From Phosphoribacter sp037046615 (lineage in GTDB: Bacteria > Actinomycetota > Actinomycetes > Actinomycetales > Dermatophilaceae): a stretch of 64,000 bases of DNA. Below the pieces are notes generated by a model. That model did no database searches. It saw nothing but the letters and a program-made list of their open reading frames with translations, and was not told where the DNA came from. Positions within the stretch are counted from its first letter, which is position 1; every line of letters begins with the position of its first letter. Below are positions 27,052-38,297 of this stretch, piece after piece. The translations under genes were made by a program, and so were the position numbers. The DNA is taken from positions 248,001-312,000 of the forward strand of contig JBAOHD010000017.1 in NCBI GenBank assembly GCA_037046615.1. The letters are read 5' to 3'.

Positions 27052-28154
27052 GTCTCGTCGAGCGCGGCAAGGCGATCTGGGCGTGGGTGCAACGGACCCA
27101 CGCCTATCGAGCCTGGAACCGTTTCGGTGAGGAGCGAGGCAACCTGCTCGCCGCGGGGATCGGCTACTTCTCGTTCTTCTCGCTCTTCCCCGCAGGCGCC
27201 CTCGCCGGCGTCGTCTTCGGGTTCTTTCTCGCCAACCGGCCGGATCTGCTCGATGCAATCGCGGCAAGCGTCGACTCGGCGCTGCCCGGCTTTGTCAAGA
27301 CCGCCAGCAACCCCGAGGGATTGATCGAGCTCTCAGCTCCCAGCACGGCCACGTTGAGCATCACCGGCATCGTCGCCATCATCACCCTCGTCATGAGCGG
27401 TCTCGGCTGGATCGGCGCTCTCCGGGAAGGGATCCGGGCGATCTTCTCGGTGTCGGACAAGCCGGGCAATCCCGTGCTCGTCAAGCTTCGCGAGCTGGCG
27501 GTCATGGCGGTGCTCGGCGTCGCGGTCCTGGTGTCGGCCTCGGCCACCTCGGTCGTCGGCACGGCGAGCCGTGGAGTGCTCAGCGACGTGCCTGGCGGTC
27601 CGTTCGCGCTGTCCCTTCTCGCGGCTCTCGTCGGGTTCGCGATCGACACCGGTGTCATGGTCGTGCTCCTGAGGTTCCTGTCCGGGGTCCCCCTGCCGTG
27701 GCGTGACATCCGCAACGGAGCCATCGTCGGTGGGGTCGGACTCACGATCGCCAAGGCGCTGGGTGCAACGCTCATCGCGCAGGCCACGCGCAACCCGCTC
27801 TTCGGCTCGGTCGTCGTCGTCATCGGGTTGCTGTTCTGGCTCAACCTCATCGCCAAGATCGTGCTCCTTGCCGCCTCGTGGGCGGCCAACGACATCGACG
27901 CGGCGCTCGAAGGCTTGCAGCGCGAGTTCGGCGACGAGCCGACGCGCGCGGATGACGCTGCGGCCTCACCGATGACGACCCAGGACCGCGTCGACGCCGG
28001 GCTGCCGGACGTCGGGTCGCGCACGTATGCCGGCTTGTCCACGCGTCAGCGCGACCGAGTCTCGGTCGTGTCCGGCGCGGTCGTCGGAGCAGGCCTGACG
28101 GCGGCTCTCGGGGGCCTTGTCCGGGCCGTGCTGGGCCCGCGTCAGCGCCGGTAG
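27048..28154 (+). CDS. YihY/BrkB family inner-membrane protein
   Basis: 368 residues from a GTG overlapping the previous stop. The N-terminal AAGIGYFSFFSLFPAGAL and the later GLLFWLNLIAKIVLLAASW are signature segments of YihY/virulence factor BrkB proteins, with six membrane helices. The C-terminal 80 residues are hydrophilic with a final Gly/Ala/Val-rich helix. Some family members were once called RNase BN, a label now given to another protein. It is convergent with the carboxypeptidase gene; the ends overlap by 13 bases. Confidence 0.85.
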   Translation: MSLVERGKAIWAWVQRTHAYRAWNRFGEERGNLLAAGIGYFSFFSLFPAGALAGVVFGFFLANRPDLLDAIAASVDSALPGFVKTASNPEGLIELSAPSTATLSITGIVAIITLVMSGLGWIGALREGIRAIFSVSDKPGNPVLVKLRELAVMAVLGVAVLVSASATSVVGTASRGVLSDVPGGPFALSLLAALVGFAIDTGVMVVLLRFLSGVPLPWRDIRNGAIVGGVGLTIAKALGATLIAQATRNPLFGSVVVVIGLLFWLNLIAKIVLLAASWAANDIDAALEGLQREFGDEPTRADDAAASPMTTQDRVDAGLPDVGSRTYAGLSTRQRDRVSVVSGAVVGAGLTAALGGLVRAVLGPRQRR

Positions 28155-29543
28155 GCCCCGCCGGTGCGGCGGCGCCGGTAGCCCAGCACGACCAACGCAC
28201 CCACGGCGACGACGAGTGCCAACCCCACCCCGCCGACGAGGGCAGGGGAGCCCCACCAGGGCCTCGAGGCCGTCACGGGAGCCGCCTCGACCAGCGCGGG
28301 CTCGGTCGCGGTGATCGGGTGGTCGGTCGGGTCCAGGGTGATCGACTCCGAGGTGGTGACCGACGTCGACGTGCTCGCCGACGTTGTCGATGAGCCGCTG
28401 ACCGGGGCCCACTCGGGAGGTCGAGCAGCCGTCCCCGGCGCGACGAGGGTGCCGACGGGACGGGCGCGGCCGGCATACGCGAATCCCCAGTCGAGCAGAC
28501 TCATGACGGCCTCGGACTGCCGCTCGACGCTGCCCATCGAGGTGATGATCAAGGTGCGGTCGCCGCGTTTGGCGGCCCCGACGAAGGTGTTGCGAGCGGC
28601 CTGGGTGAAGCCGCTCTTGATGCCGATCGTGCCGGAGTAGCGATCGATGATCGGGTTGTTGTTGGCGATGGCGAAGGCAGGGAGCACCTTGCCCTTGGCA
28701 TCGGTGGCCCCGGGGAAGGTCGCGGTCATCATCGCCGCGTGGAGTCGGAAAGACTGGACCTGCATCCCGGCCCGCCCGATGAGAGCCAGGTCGTAGGCAC
28801 TGCTGAACTGCCCGTCGACGTCGAGCCCGGACGGGTCCTTCGCGACCGTGTCCCAGGCGCCCAGCCGAGCGGCTTCGGCGTTCATGTCGGCGAGGATCCG
28901 CTCGCGGCCGCCGTAGGCGCGAGCGATCGCGTATGCCGCGTCGTTGCCGCTGACGAGGAACAGGCCATTGAAGAGGTCCGCCACGGTGTAGGGGTTGTTG
29001 GCGACGATGCCGACCCGAGAGCCGTCCGCCGAGGTGTCCTCCGTCGTCGCCGTGATGACGCGAGCAGGGTCGAGTTTGGGGAGGGCGACGAGGGCGGTGA
29101 GGGTCTTGAGCGTGCTCGCCGGACGGAGGAAGGCGTGCGGCGCCTTGGCCGCGATGATGTCGCCGGTGTCCAGGTCGGCGATGACGAAGGAGACCGCGGG
29201 AGACCAGGGAGGCGCGGGCACGCCCGGCGGGAGATCGGTGATGACTCCCAGCGAGGCTAGGTTGGGGCCACCGACGACATGCTCGGGCGCCGGGCTCGGC
29301 CGGCCGGCGGGCTGCAACGGCACGAGCGCGCACGAGGCAGCGGGTGGTAGGGGTGCCGGTCACGGTCGTGGGGATGGTCGTGGTGACTTGGCCAGAGGCA
29401 CATGACGGGGTGGGGCTCGCCGTCGCGGGCGGGCTGGTCGTCGACCCTGCCGCTGATGGAGTCGACAGATTGAGGCCCAGCACGACACCCACGGCACCCA
29501 CGGCGAGGAGGGTGAGGGTCCGCCTGCCACGGGGCACGGTCAT
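28142..29543 (-). CDS. D-alanyl-D-alanine carboxypeptidase, one extra base near the N-terminus
   Basis: Starts MTVPRGRRTLTLL, a signal peptide, from the ATG at 29543. The frame then slips at about 29348-29351 (a 4-base proline codon CCTA) and resumes AASCALVPLQPAG. Without one base it has 466 residues. The penicillin-binding triad is clear: STLK (SxxK), SGN (SxN) and KSG (KTG box) in IKSGFTQAARN. A Ser/Thr linker, one membrane helix and a basic tail close the protein, so it is a membrane-anchored S11 carboxypeptidase that trims the stem pentapeptide. Confidence 0.88.
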
Positions 29544-29608
29544 GTCACCTTTGCGTCGGTCTGTCGGGATCGGTCTCGGCGAGCGTAGTGGCCCCACGGA
29601 CGGCCACG

Positions 29609-29652
29609 GCCCCGGTATGCCGGCCCCTTGGGTGAGGGCGGCATACCGGGGC
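29609..29652. terminator. Terminator between dac and sdhB built from an inverted pair of GTATGCCG octamers
   Basis: GCCCCGGTATGCCG (29609-29622) pairs perfectly with CGGCATACCGGGGC (29639-29652), 14 bp around a 16-base loop. It ends the sdhCAB transcript and precedes the carboxypeptidase start only on the far side, so it mainly serves sdhB. Confidence 0.75.
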
Positions 29653-29675
29653 GCGAGTGGCCGTGCGGGTCAGGA

Positions 29676-30415
29676 TCAGCCGCGGGCGCGCATGGCGCCG
29701 AGGAGGTCCTTGTTGAGCTGGTTGATGACGTCGAGCGGGATCTCCTTGGGACACGCGTCGGCGCACGCACCGGTGTTGGTGCACCCACCGAAGCCCTCGT
29801 GGTCGTGTTGCGAGACCATCTTGACCACGCGGGCCCAGCGCTCCGGCTGGCCCTGGGGGAGTTCGCCGAGGTGGGTGACCTTGGCGCCCATGAAGAGCAT
29901 CCCGGCGGCGTTGGGACATGCGGCGACGCATGCGCCACACCCGATGCACTTGGCTGCTTCGAACGCCCGGTCGGCCTGTGCTTTGGGCACAGGCACCGAG
30001 TGAGCCTCGGGGGCCGCTCCGCTGTTGACCGAGATGAAGCCGCCAGCCTGAATGATCCGGTCAAAGGCCGACCGGTCGACGACGAGGTCACGCAGGACCG
30101 GGAAGGCGGTGGCCCGCCACGGCTCGATCGTGATCGTGTCGCCGTCGTGGAAGGACCGCATGTGCAACTGGCAGGTCGTCGTGACCTCCGGCCCGTGAGC
30201 CTTGCCGTTGATCATGAGGCCGCACATGCCGCAGATGCCCTCGCGGCAGTCGCTGTCGAAGGCGATGGGCTCCTCGCCCTTGGCCACCAACTGCTCGTTG
30301 AGGACGTCGAGCATCTCGAGGAACGACATGTGCTCGGACACGTCGGCGAGCTGGTAGGTGACCATCCGACCCTGGGCGTTGGGTCCGTCCTGACGCCAGA
30401 TGTTGAGTGTGAGGT

Positions 30416-30419
<4 letters not shown>
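29676..30419 (-). CDS. sdhB: Succinate dehydrogenase iron-sulfur subunit
   Basis: 247 residues from a GTG at 30419 overlapping the sdhA stop. The N-terminal [2Fe-2S] ligands lie in CREGICGMCG and TTTCQLHM; the [4Fe-4S] and [3Fe-4S] clusters are in CIGCGACVAACPN and CTNTGACADACPKEIPL. It passes electrons from the SdhA flavin to the membrane quinone. It is last in the order sdhC-sdhA-sdhB and is followed by an octamer hairpin. Confidence 0.95.
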
Positions 30420-32417
<1,998 letters not shown>

Positions 32418-32421
32418 GAGG

Positions 32422-33153
32422 TCAGCCCTTCACAATCCCGAAGAGAATGGCCAGCGGCGGCACGGCGAAGCCGATGACGACGACTGCGGCCACAAGGTGA
32501 GCGATGGTGTGCGCCAGCGTGCGCGACCGGGCCGAGTTGGTCCAGCCGAGGGTCTGAGCGCCGCTCCACACGCCGTGGAAGAGGTGCATGCCGAGGGCCA
32601 CCAGCGCGATGAGGTAGATCAGGACGACCCACCACAGTTGGAAGCTCGCGACGACGAGCATGCCCGTGCTCGGGTGGCCGTCGATCTTGAGCTTGTCGGC
32701 GGAGAAGGCGCCATTGAAGTTGACCTTGGCGATCGTGAACTGGACGAGGTGGAAGATGAGCCAGGCGAGCAGCGTCACGCCGCCCCAGCGCATCATCTTC
32801 GACCGGGCGGCGCCCTTGGCGGCGGACTTCACGGCATACCGCTGCGGGCGGGCGCTGCTCGCGCGGCTCCACAGGGTGAAGGCGGCATACGCGTGGACGA
32901 AGAGCGCCACGACGAGCAGGATCCGGAAGAGCCAGAGGAAACCCGAGTACGGGAGGATCGGCACCAGCATTTCGCGCAGGTGCTCGGCGTACTCATCGAA
33001 CGCCTTCGCTCCCGCGAAAATCTTGAGGTTGCCGTACATGTGCATGAGGACGTAGAAGACGAAGAGCGCACCGGTCGAGGCCATGAGAATCTTCATGAAC
33101 ACGGTCGTGCGGCGCGCCGTCGTTTCGCCCTTGAGAAGCGTCTGAGTGGCCAC
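32422..33153 (-). CDS. sdhC: Succinate dehydrogenase cytochrome b558 subunit
   Basis: 243 residues from a GTG at 33153; the longer open frame upstream lies antisense to manC and is rejected. Five membrane helices with candidate haem histidines in VLMHMYGNLK, VHAYAAF, FHLVQF, HLFHGVW and HTIAHL match the type-B single-subunit di-haem anchor, so no sdhD is needed. It binds menaquinone or ubiquinone. The first gene of sdhCAB, divergent from manC with a 99-bp spacer. Confidence 0.9.
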   Translation of the reverse strand: MATQTLLKGETTARRTTVFMKILMASTGALFVFYVLMHMYGNLKIFAGAKAFDEYAEHLREMLVPILPYSGFLWLFRILLVVALFVHAYAAFTLWSRASSARPQRYAVKSAAKGAARSKMMRWGGVTLLAWLIFHLVQFTIAKVNFNGAFSADKLKIDGHPSTGMLVVASFQLWWVVLIYLIALVALGMHLFHGVWSGAQTLGWTNSARSRTLAHTIAHLVAAVVVIGFAVPPLAILFGIVKG

Positions 33154-33252
33154 GGGGTCCACCGTAGCGGGTGGCTCCCGACGGCTGCATGGCCCATCGT
33201 CCCGGTTCGTCGGTGAGATGCCTCTCTCCGGCCCGCGAGACGGCATACGGTA

Positions 33253-34458
33253 ATGGCCGTGACGCGTGAATCCGGCAAAAACCGCCCGAAGCAAGCCCCT
33301 GACCTGAAGGTGACCGCGATCCCGCACTTCTGGGCGGTCATCCCGGCGGGCGGCGCAGGCACCCGGCTGTGGCCGCTCTCGCGCCGCCGCGTGCCGAAGT
33401 TCCTCCACGACCTCACCGGGACCGGACGGACCCTGCTCCAGGGCACCGTGGATCGCCTCGCCCCCCTGGCTGCCGAGCGGGTCGTCGTCGTGACAGGGGT
33501 CGCCCATGCCGACGCGGTCCGATCGCAACTTCCGGAGTTGGACCCCGAGCAGGTGCTCGCCGAGCCGAGTCCGCGCGACTCGATGCCGGCCATCGCGCTC
33601 GCGGCTGCCGTCATCGCGCGCCGCGACCCGGAGGCGGTGATCGGCTCGTTCGCCGCCGACCACGTCGTGACCGGGGCTGCCGCCTTCGAGGCGGCGGTGT
33701 GTGAGGCGGTCGAGGTCGCGCGCACCGGGTTGATCGTCACGGTCGGGATCGAGCCCACGCACCCTGCGACCGGGTTCGGTTACATCCGGGCGGGTATGCC
33801 CTTGCGCGTCGATGGGGCGCCCTCGGCTCGGGCGGTGGTCGAGTTCGTCGAGAAGCCCGATGCGGCGACGGCCGCGGCATACCTGGCGACGGGTGAGTAC
33901 CGCTGGAACGCCGGGATGTTCGTTGTGCGGGCGCGGGTGCTGCTCGACGTGCTGCGCGCTGCACACCCCGAGCTGGCGGCGGGGGTCGAGCGGATTGCCG
34001 CCGATCCGGCCCTGCTCGAGCAGGTGTGGCCCACCCTGACGAAGATCGCGATCGACCACGCCGTCGCTGAGCCGACTGCGGCCGCTGGGCGGGTGGCGGT
34101 CGTGCCAGCCACCTTCGGCTGGGATGACGTCGGGGATTTTGACTTCCTCGCGGGTTTGGTCGGGCGGTCGGCTCCCGGCTCACCGGCCGTCTCACCTGCT
34201 GACTCACCTGCCGACTCACCTGCTGGCGGCGTCAGCGTGTTGGGCGGTGAGGGCAGCGGGGGCGGGCAGGTGCTCGGGGTCGATTCCACCGGCCTGGCGT
34301 ATGCCGGGTCAGGTCGCCTCATCGCGTTGGTCGGCGTGGAGGATCTCGTCGTCATCGACACTCCGGATGCCGTCCTCGTCGTGCCACGGTCGCGCGCTCA
34401 GGACGTCAAGCGGGCCGTCGACGCGCTGGCCGACCTGGGCCGCGACGACCTCCGCTAG
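33253..34458 (+). CDS. manC: Mannose-1-phosphate guanylyltransferase
   Basis: 401 residues. The nucleotide-binding signature IPAGGAGTRLWPLSRRRVPK opens the sequence after a 35-residue basic leader; VVEFVEKPD, WNAGMFVV and the sugar-binding FGWDDVGDF follow. It makes GDP-mannose for glycolipids, lipoglycans and polysaccharide. A Pro/Ser/Ala-rich insertion with tandem short repeats (SPAVSPADSPADSPAGG, about residues 313-330) is unusual. The first residues could start at the ATG 33253 or a later GTG. Confidence 0.92.
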   Translation: MAVTRESGKNRPKQAPDLKVTAIPHFWAVIPAGGAGTRLWPLSRRRVPKFLHDLTGTGRTLLQGTVDRLAPLAAERVVVVTGVAHADAVRSQLPELDPEQVLAEPSPRDSMPAIALAAAVIARRDPEAVIGSFAADHVVTGAAAFEAAVCEAVEVARTGLIVTVGIEPTHPATGFGYIRAGMPLRVDGAPSARAVVEFVEKPDAATAAAYLATGEYRWNAGMFVVRARVLLDVLRAAHPELAAGVERIAADPALLEQVWPTLTKIAIDHAVAEPTAAAGRVAVVPATFGWDDVGDFDFLAGLVGRSAPGSPAVSPADSPADSPAGGVSVLGGEGSGGGQVLGVDSTGLAYAGSGRLIALVGVEDLVVIDTPDAVLVVPRSRAQDVKRAVDALADLGRDDLR

Positions 34459-34482
34459 TTCTGCCAGTCGATTCCCCCCGTC

Positions 34483-34538
34483 GACGCATCGGTTGGGTGT
34501 GGTCGAAGCCGGTCTAGACACCGACTTCGACCACATTG
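34483..34538 (+). repeat. 56-bp flanking repeat, left copy, with internal hairpin
   Basis: Aligns without gaps to 35570-35625 with about 9 differences; the last 20 or so bases (GACACCGACTTCGACCACAT) are identical. Within it, TGTGGTCGAAG pairs with CTTCGACCACA and CGGT with ACCG to form a long stem with a 6-base loop. It lies between manC and the DUF559 gene. Confidence 0.65.
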
Positions 34539-34631
34539 GAGGCAATCCACAGCCCTCGACGGACCCTTGCGCTGTCCACAGGCGCTCGCGCGCCGCACGT
34601 GGCGAGTTCCTCAGGCGGCGAAGGTGTCAGC

Positions 34632-35666
34632 ATGCCTGTCGAAACTCCGTCGGGACTCGCCCGCCGCCAGCGACTGGCCGCCGCTCGGGCGATCGCTCAC
34701 GAGCACGGGGGCGTCGCTCATCGACAGGCCCTCAGGGACGCGGGCCTGACGCACCATCACATCCGGGTCGAGATCCATCGCGGCACATGGTGGGCTGCCG
34801 GGCGTCACACGGTGGCGATGGTGCCCAAGCTCGTGGGCGAGGCGCTCGCGTGGCGAGCAGTCTGGGAGAGCGGGAGCGGAGCCGTCCTCGGCGGTGCCAG
34901 TGCGTTGGTGGCGTCGGGGATGCGTGGGTTCACCTGCTCGGTCATGGACGTCTGTGTCCCGACATCGACCACTCGCTGGCCGCGCGACCTCCCCGGCGTC
35001 CGGGTGCGCCGGGTGACGATGCCTCCCGTCGTGACCACCGGCATCCCACGCATCGAGCCCGTTGCAGCCACCATCCAGGCAGCGCGGTGGGCGAGTTCTG
35101 ACCGCCAGGCCGCACTCCTGGTGTGCTTGGCCGTCCAGCAGCGGCTCGTGGCCGCTGATCGGCTGCTGGCCGGATGGTCGGAGGCCGGTCGTGGTGCCAG
35201 AAGGAGGTTTCTCGACCAGGTGCTTCGGGACGTCTGCGACGGTGCTCATTCGCTGGGCGAACTCGACTTCGGGCAGCTGTCTCGTCGTTACGGCTTGCCT
35301 TCCCCATCACGTCAAACGCTGGAAAGGGGTCCTCGCGGCCGGATCTACCTCGACGTGAGGTGGAAGGGCATCGGGCTGGTCGTGGAGATCGACGGCGTCG
35401 GGCACACGTGGGGGCTGGCGACGGTCGAGGACGCGCTGCGACAAAACGCCGTGACTCTGCGACAAGGCACAGTTCTGCGCATCCCGGTGCTCGGGTTGCG
35501 TACTGATCCGGATCTGTTCATGGGCCAGGTGCGGCAGGCCCACAGGGATCTCACGGCCCGGCAGGGCAGGACGCGTCGGTTCGATGTGGCGGAAGTCGGT
35601 GCAGACACCGACTTCGACCACATTGAGCGATCGGGCGGCCGTCAGCCGATGTCGCGGCGGCGATAA
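34632..35666 (+). CDS. DUF559 (Vsr-like endonuclease fold) protein with AbiEi-like N-terminus
   Basis: 344 residues from the ATG at 34632 with GAAGGTG upstream; the frame opens at 34536. The first 70 residues (GVAHRQALRDAGLTHHHI) look like the winged-helix of AbiEi-type proteins. The C-terminus (YLDVRWKGIGLVVEIDGVGHTW, then VLRIPVLGLRTDPDLF) is a DUF559 domain, related to the very-short-patch-repair nuclease fold, with the acidic residues DV and EIDG kept. The last 30 residues are encoded by the right-hand copy of a 56-bp hairpin repeat. Function is unknown; a DNA-cleaving role is inferred. Confidence 0.7.
   Translation: MPVETPSGLARRQRLAAARAIAHEHGGVAHRQALRDAGLTHHHIRVEIHRGTWWAAGRHTVAMVPKLVGEALAWRAVWESGSGAVLGGASALVASGMRGFTCSVMDVCVPTSTTRWPRDLPGVRVRRVTMPPVVTTGIPRIEPVAATIQAARWASSDRQAALLVCLAVQQRLVAADRLLAGWSEAGRGARRRFLDQVLRDVCDGAHSLGELDFGQLSRRYGLPSPSRQTLERGPRGRIYLDVRWKGIGLVVEIDGVGHTWGLATVEDALRQNAVTLRQGTVLRIPVLGLRTDPDLFMGQVRQAHRDLTARQGRTRRFDVAEVGADTDFDHIERSGGRQPMSRRR
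35570..35625 (+). repeat. 56-bp flanking repeat, right copy, inside the 3' end of the DUF559 gene
   Basis: Counterpart of 34483-34538. GAAGTCGGT pairs with ACCGACTTC around a short loop, extended by TGTGG/CCACA. It encodes the C-terminal EVGADTDFDHI of the DUF559 protein; the left copy would read EAGLDTDFDHI in a similar frame. Confidence 0.65.
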
Positions 35667-37243
35667 CCGGCCAGGCCTAGGCCCACGAGAGCGATGGCGA
35701 GCGCGGACTCGATGAGCACCGGCGTCCAGGCCATGGGTTCGGCCGGCATCCGTGGGAGCGCGGCAAACGGCGTGAACTGGATCAGCCACGAGGGCAGGTT
35801 GAGGATCTCGCCGATCCACACGATAAACAGCGACCATCCGACGAGCGCCCATCCGAGGCTCACCCACCGTGGCGCCCACCCGTGCAGCACCATCGCCACA
35901 CCGACGACGACCCAGATCCCCGGCACAAGAGCCAGGCCAGCCACGGCCGTGTGGACGACGACGTCCACGCCGCCCCCACGGAGGGCATCCGGCACGGCCA
36001 GCGTCGCCCCCGCGACGAGCGTCAACACCGCCGGGGCCACGAGCGCCGGCACGAGGTGGCTCAGCGCCAACTCTCGACGGGAGATCGCCGTCGCGAGGAG
36101 CACCTCAGCGTGCCCCACGTCCTCCTCTCGTCGCAGCCGCCCGAGGAGGCTGACCCCGAGCATCGCCAGGACGACGACAAGGATGCCGAGCATCGCGGTG
36201 TAGAAGGCGTCCCGGAGCTCATGCGCCCCACCACCCATCCGGCGGAACATCTCGGCCAACTCGGGAGTGTCGGCAAGCATCGTCCCGAAGGCGTCGGACA
36301 GCGACCCGAGAGTGAGCCCGAAGACGAGGATGCTGGCGGTCCATCCGACAAGAGCGCCGCGGTGCAGGCGCAGCGACAGCCCCCATGCCGACGCCAACGA
36401 CGGTGTCGCGCGTGCAGGCCCCGGCCTCGCCGACCGCAGACCCGCCCCGTGGTCTCGGCGGTCCTCCAGCACGAACGCCACCGCGACGAGCATCAGCCCC
36501 AAGGCCAGGGGGAGTGCGAGCACCCACCAGCGCTCCCCGGCATACGGGCGCACGAGGGCGGCCCAGTCCAGCGGTGAGAGCCAATTCAGCGGACGGAGGG
36601 GGGAGTCGGCGCTGGATCCGTCGGCGACAGCGCGCAGGAGGTATGCCGCTCCGAGGCTGCTCATCGCGAGACCGCGGGCCGACCGTGCCGAGTCGGTGAC
36701 TTGGGCTGCGACCGCCCCCACGCCGACGAAAACGAAACCCACGAGGGCGATCCCGGCTCCGGTGGCCACCGCACCGGCGGCCGGCGGGGCCGTGCGCGAC
36801 ATGACGGCCGCGATGAGCCCGCCCAGTAGGAGGCAGGCCCCACTCGCGACAGCCACCGCAGCGCCCAGCGGCGCGTGCCGCCCGATGGCGCCCGCGCGCA
36901 GCAACTCGATCCGCCCGTCCTCTTCCTCGGCCCGAGTGGCCCGGATGACCCCGAGCGCAGCCATGGCTGCCGCAGCAGCCGCGACGAACGTCCCGACGCG
37001 CCACATGGTGAAGCCGCCGGCGGTGAGCAGGTTGAAGGGTGGCCCGAGCATGGCGCGCATCGTGGGGTTGCCACCGAGTGCGTCCATCGTGACCTGGACA
37101 GTGGCCCCAGGCGGCACGACGCGCTCGTATGCCGCCACCGTCGCCACCGTGGTCAGCCACAGCGGGCCGATCCAGATCGTCCAGAAGACCCAGTTGCGCC
37201 GCAGCGCCAGCCTGGCCAGCAGGGGGAAACCGGCGAGGGTCAT
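35642..37243 (-). CDS. ABC exporter permease (COG3559-type)
   Basis: 533 residues from the ATG at 37243, overlapping the ATPase stop (ATGA). About twelve membrane helices in two similar halves; ATRAEEEDGRIELLRAGAIGR and the repeat LRREEDVGHAEVLLATAISR are the paired cytoplasmic loops typical of the putative polyketide-antibiotic exporter permeases. With the neighbouring ATPase it forms an efflux pump; the exported compound is unknown. Confidence 0.82.
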   Translation of the reverse strand: MTLAGFPLLARLALRRNWVFWTIWIGPLWLTTVATVAAYERVVPPGATVQVTMDALGGNPTMRAMLGPPFNLLTAGGFTMWRVGTFVAAAAAAMAALGVIRATRAEEEDGRIELLRAGAIGRHAPLGAAVAVASGACLLLGGLIAAVMSRTAPPAAGAVATGAGIALVGFVFVGVGAVAAQVTDSARSARGLAMSSLGAAYLLRAVADGSSADSPLRPLNWLSPLDWAALVRPYAGERWWVLALPLALGLMLVAVAFVLEDRRDHGAGLRSARPGPARATPSLASAWGLSLRLHRGALVGWTASILVFGLTLGSLSDAFGTMLADTPELAEMFRRMGGGAHELRDAFYTAMLGILVVVLAMLGVSLLGRLRREEDVGHAEVLLATAISRRELALSHLVPALVAPAVLTLVAGATLAVPDALRGGGVDVVVHTAVAGLALVPGIWVVVGVAMVLHGWAPRWVSLGWALVGWSLFIVWIGEILNLPSWLIQFTPFAALPRMPAEPMAWTPVLIESALAIALVGLGLAGYRRRDIG

Positions 37244-38188
37244 GACGCGGGCGTGCTGTCGGTGTTGCTGCCGGCGTCGCGGTCGGTCTCGGTGTCGTAA
37301 TGGCGGAGGAAGAGTTCCTCCAGCGTGGGCGGGGTGCTCAGGAGTGAGCTGACGCCGAGGTCGGCTAGGCGGGCGAGCAAGGGACTCATCGCCGTGTCGT
37401 CGACGTCGCACGTGATCCGGGCGCCCTCGGGGAGCGCGTCGACCACCACGTCGTGCAGGCCCGGCATGGCTGCGAGGTCGGCGGGCACGGCATACCGCAC
37501 CTCGGCGCGCACGTGGGTGCGCGTGAGGTGACGGAGGTCCGCGAGGGTCCCGGACTCGACGACGCGGCCGCTCTTGATGATGCTCACGTGGTCGCAGAGC
37601 GCCTCGACTTCGCTGAGGATGTGGCTGGACAGGAGCACCGTCTGGCCCTCGCGCGTGACCTGCGCGGATGACCTCGGTGAACTGCCGCTCCATGAGCGGG
37701 TCGAGGCCGGAGGTGGGTTCGTCGAGCAGGAGCAGCTCCGCGTCGGAGGCCAGCGCCGCCACGAGGGCGACCTTCTGCCGGTTGCCCTTGGAGTAGGACC
37801 GGCCCTTCTTCGTCGGGTCGAGATCGAATCGGGCGATGAGGTCGTCGCGGCGGGTCCCGTCGATGCCGCCCCGCGGCTCTGCCGAGCAGGTCGATTGCCT
37901 CCCCGCCGGTGAGATTCGGCCACAGATCGACATCGCCCGGCACGTAGGCCAGGCGCGCGGTGCAGCGTCGGCGCATCCGCCCACGGGTCGCCACCGAGCA
38001 GCGAGCAGTCGACCCGCGTCGGCGCGGAGCAGCCCGAGCAGGATGCGGATCGTCGTCGATTTGCCCGAGCCGTTGGGCCCGAGAAAGCCGTGGACCTCGC
38101 CCGCGCGGACCTGCAGGTCGAGCCCGTCGAGGGCGACGGTCGCCCCGAAGGTTTTCCGGACCCCGCTGATGTCGATGGGGTTAGTCAT
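37240..38188 (-). CDS. ABC exporter ATP-binding protein, frame broken by 4 extra bases
   Basis: Starts MTNPIDISGVRKTFGATVA from the ATG at 38188. Walker A is GPNGSGKST, the signature loop is the degenerate YSKGNRQKV, and Walker B is LLLLDEPTSGLD, as in DrrA-like exporters; TVLLSSHILSEVEALCD contains the switch His. The frame shifts at about 38018, 37963, 37880 and 37665, each a 4-base codon (GCTG, CGCG, GGGC, GCAG). Removing them leaves 315 codons. The C-terminal 90 residues form an accessory domain. It is coupled to the permease. Confidence 0.85.
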
Positions 38189-38284
38189 GCCACCCATCGT
38201 GCACCCGCCGCCCGCGTAGCGCAGGAATCTGCCGCCGAGGGTGTTGTAGACCATGGTCCCGGGCCACGGCATACCCGCGCTCAT

Positions 38285-38290
38285 TAGGCT
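38285..38290 (+). promoter_or_regulatory. -10 element, probable leaderless start of the mutase gene
   Basis: TAGGCT, 7 bases before the ATG at 38298. Confidence 0.5.
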
Positions 38291-38297
38291 GGCCGCT

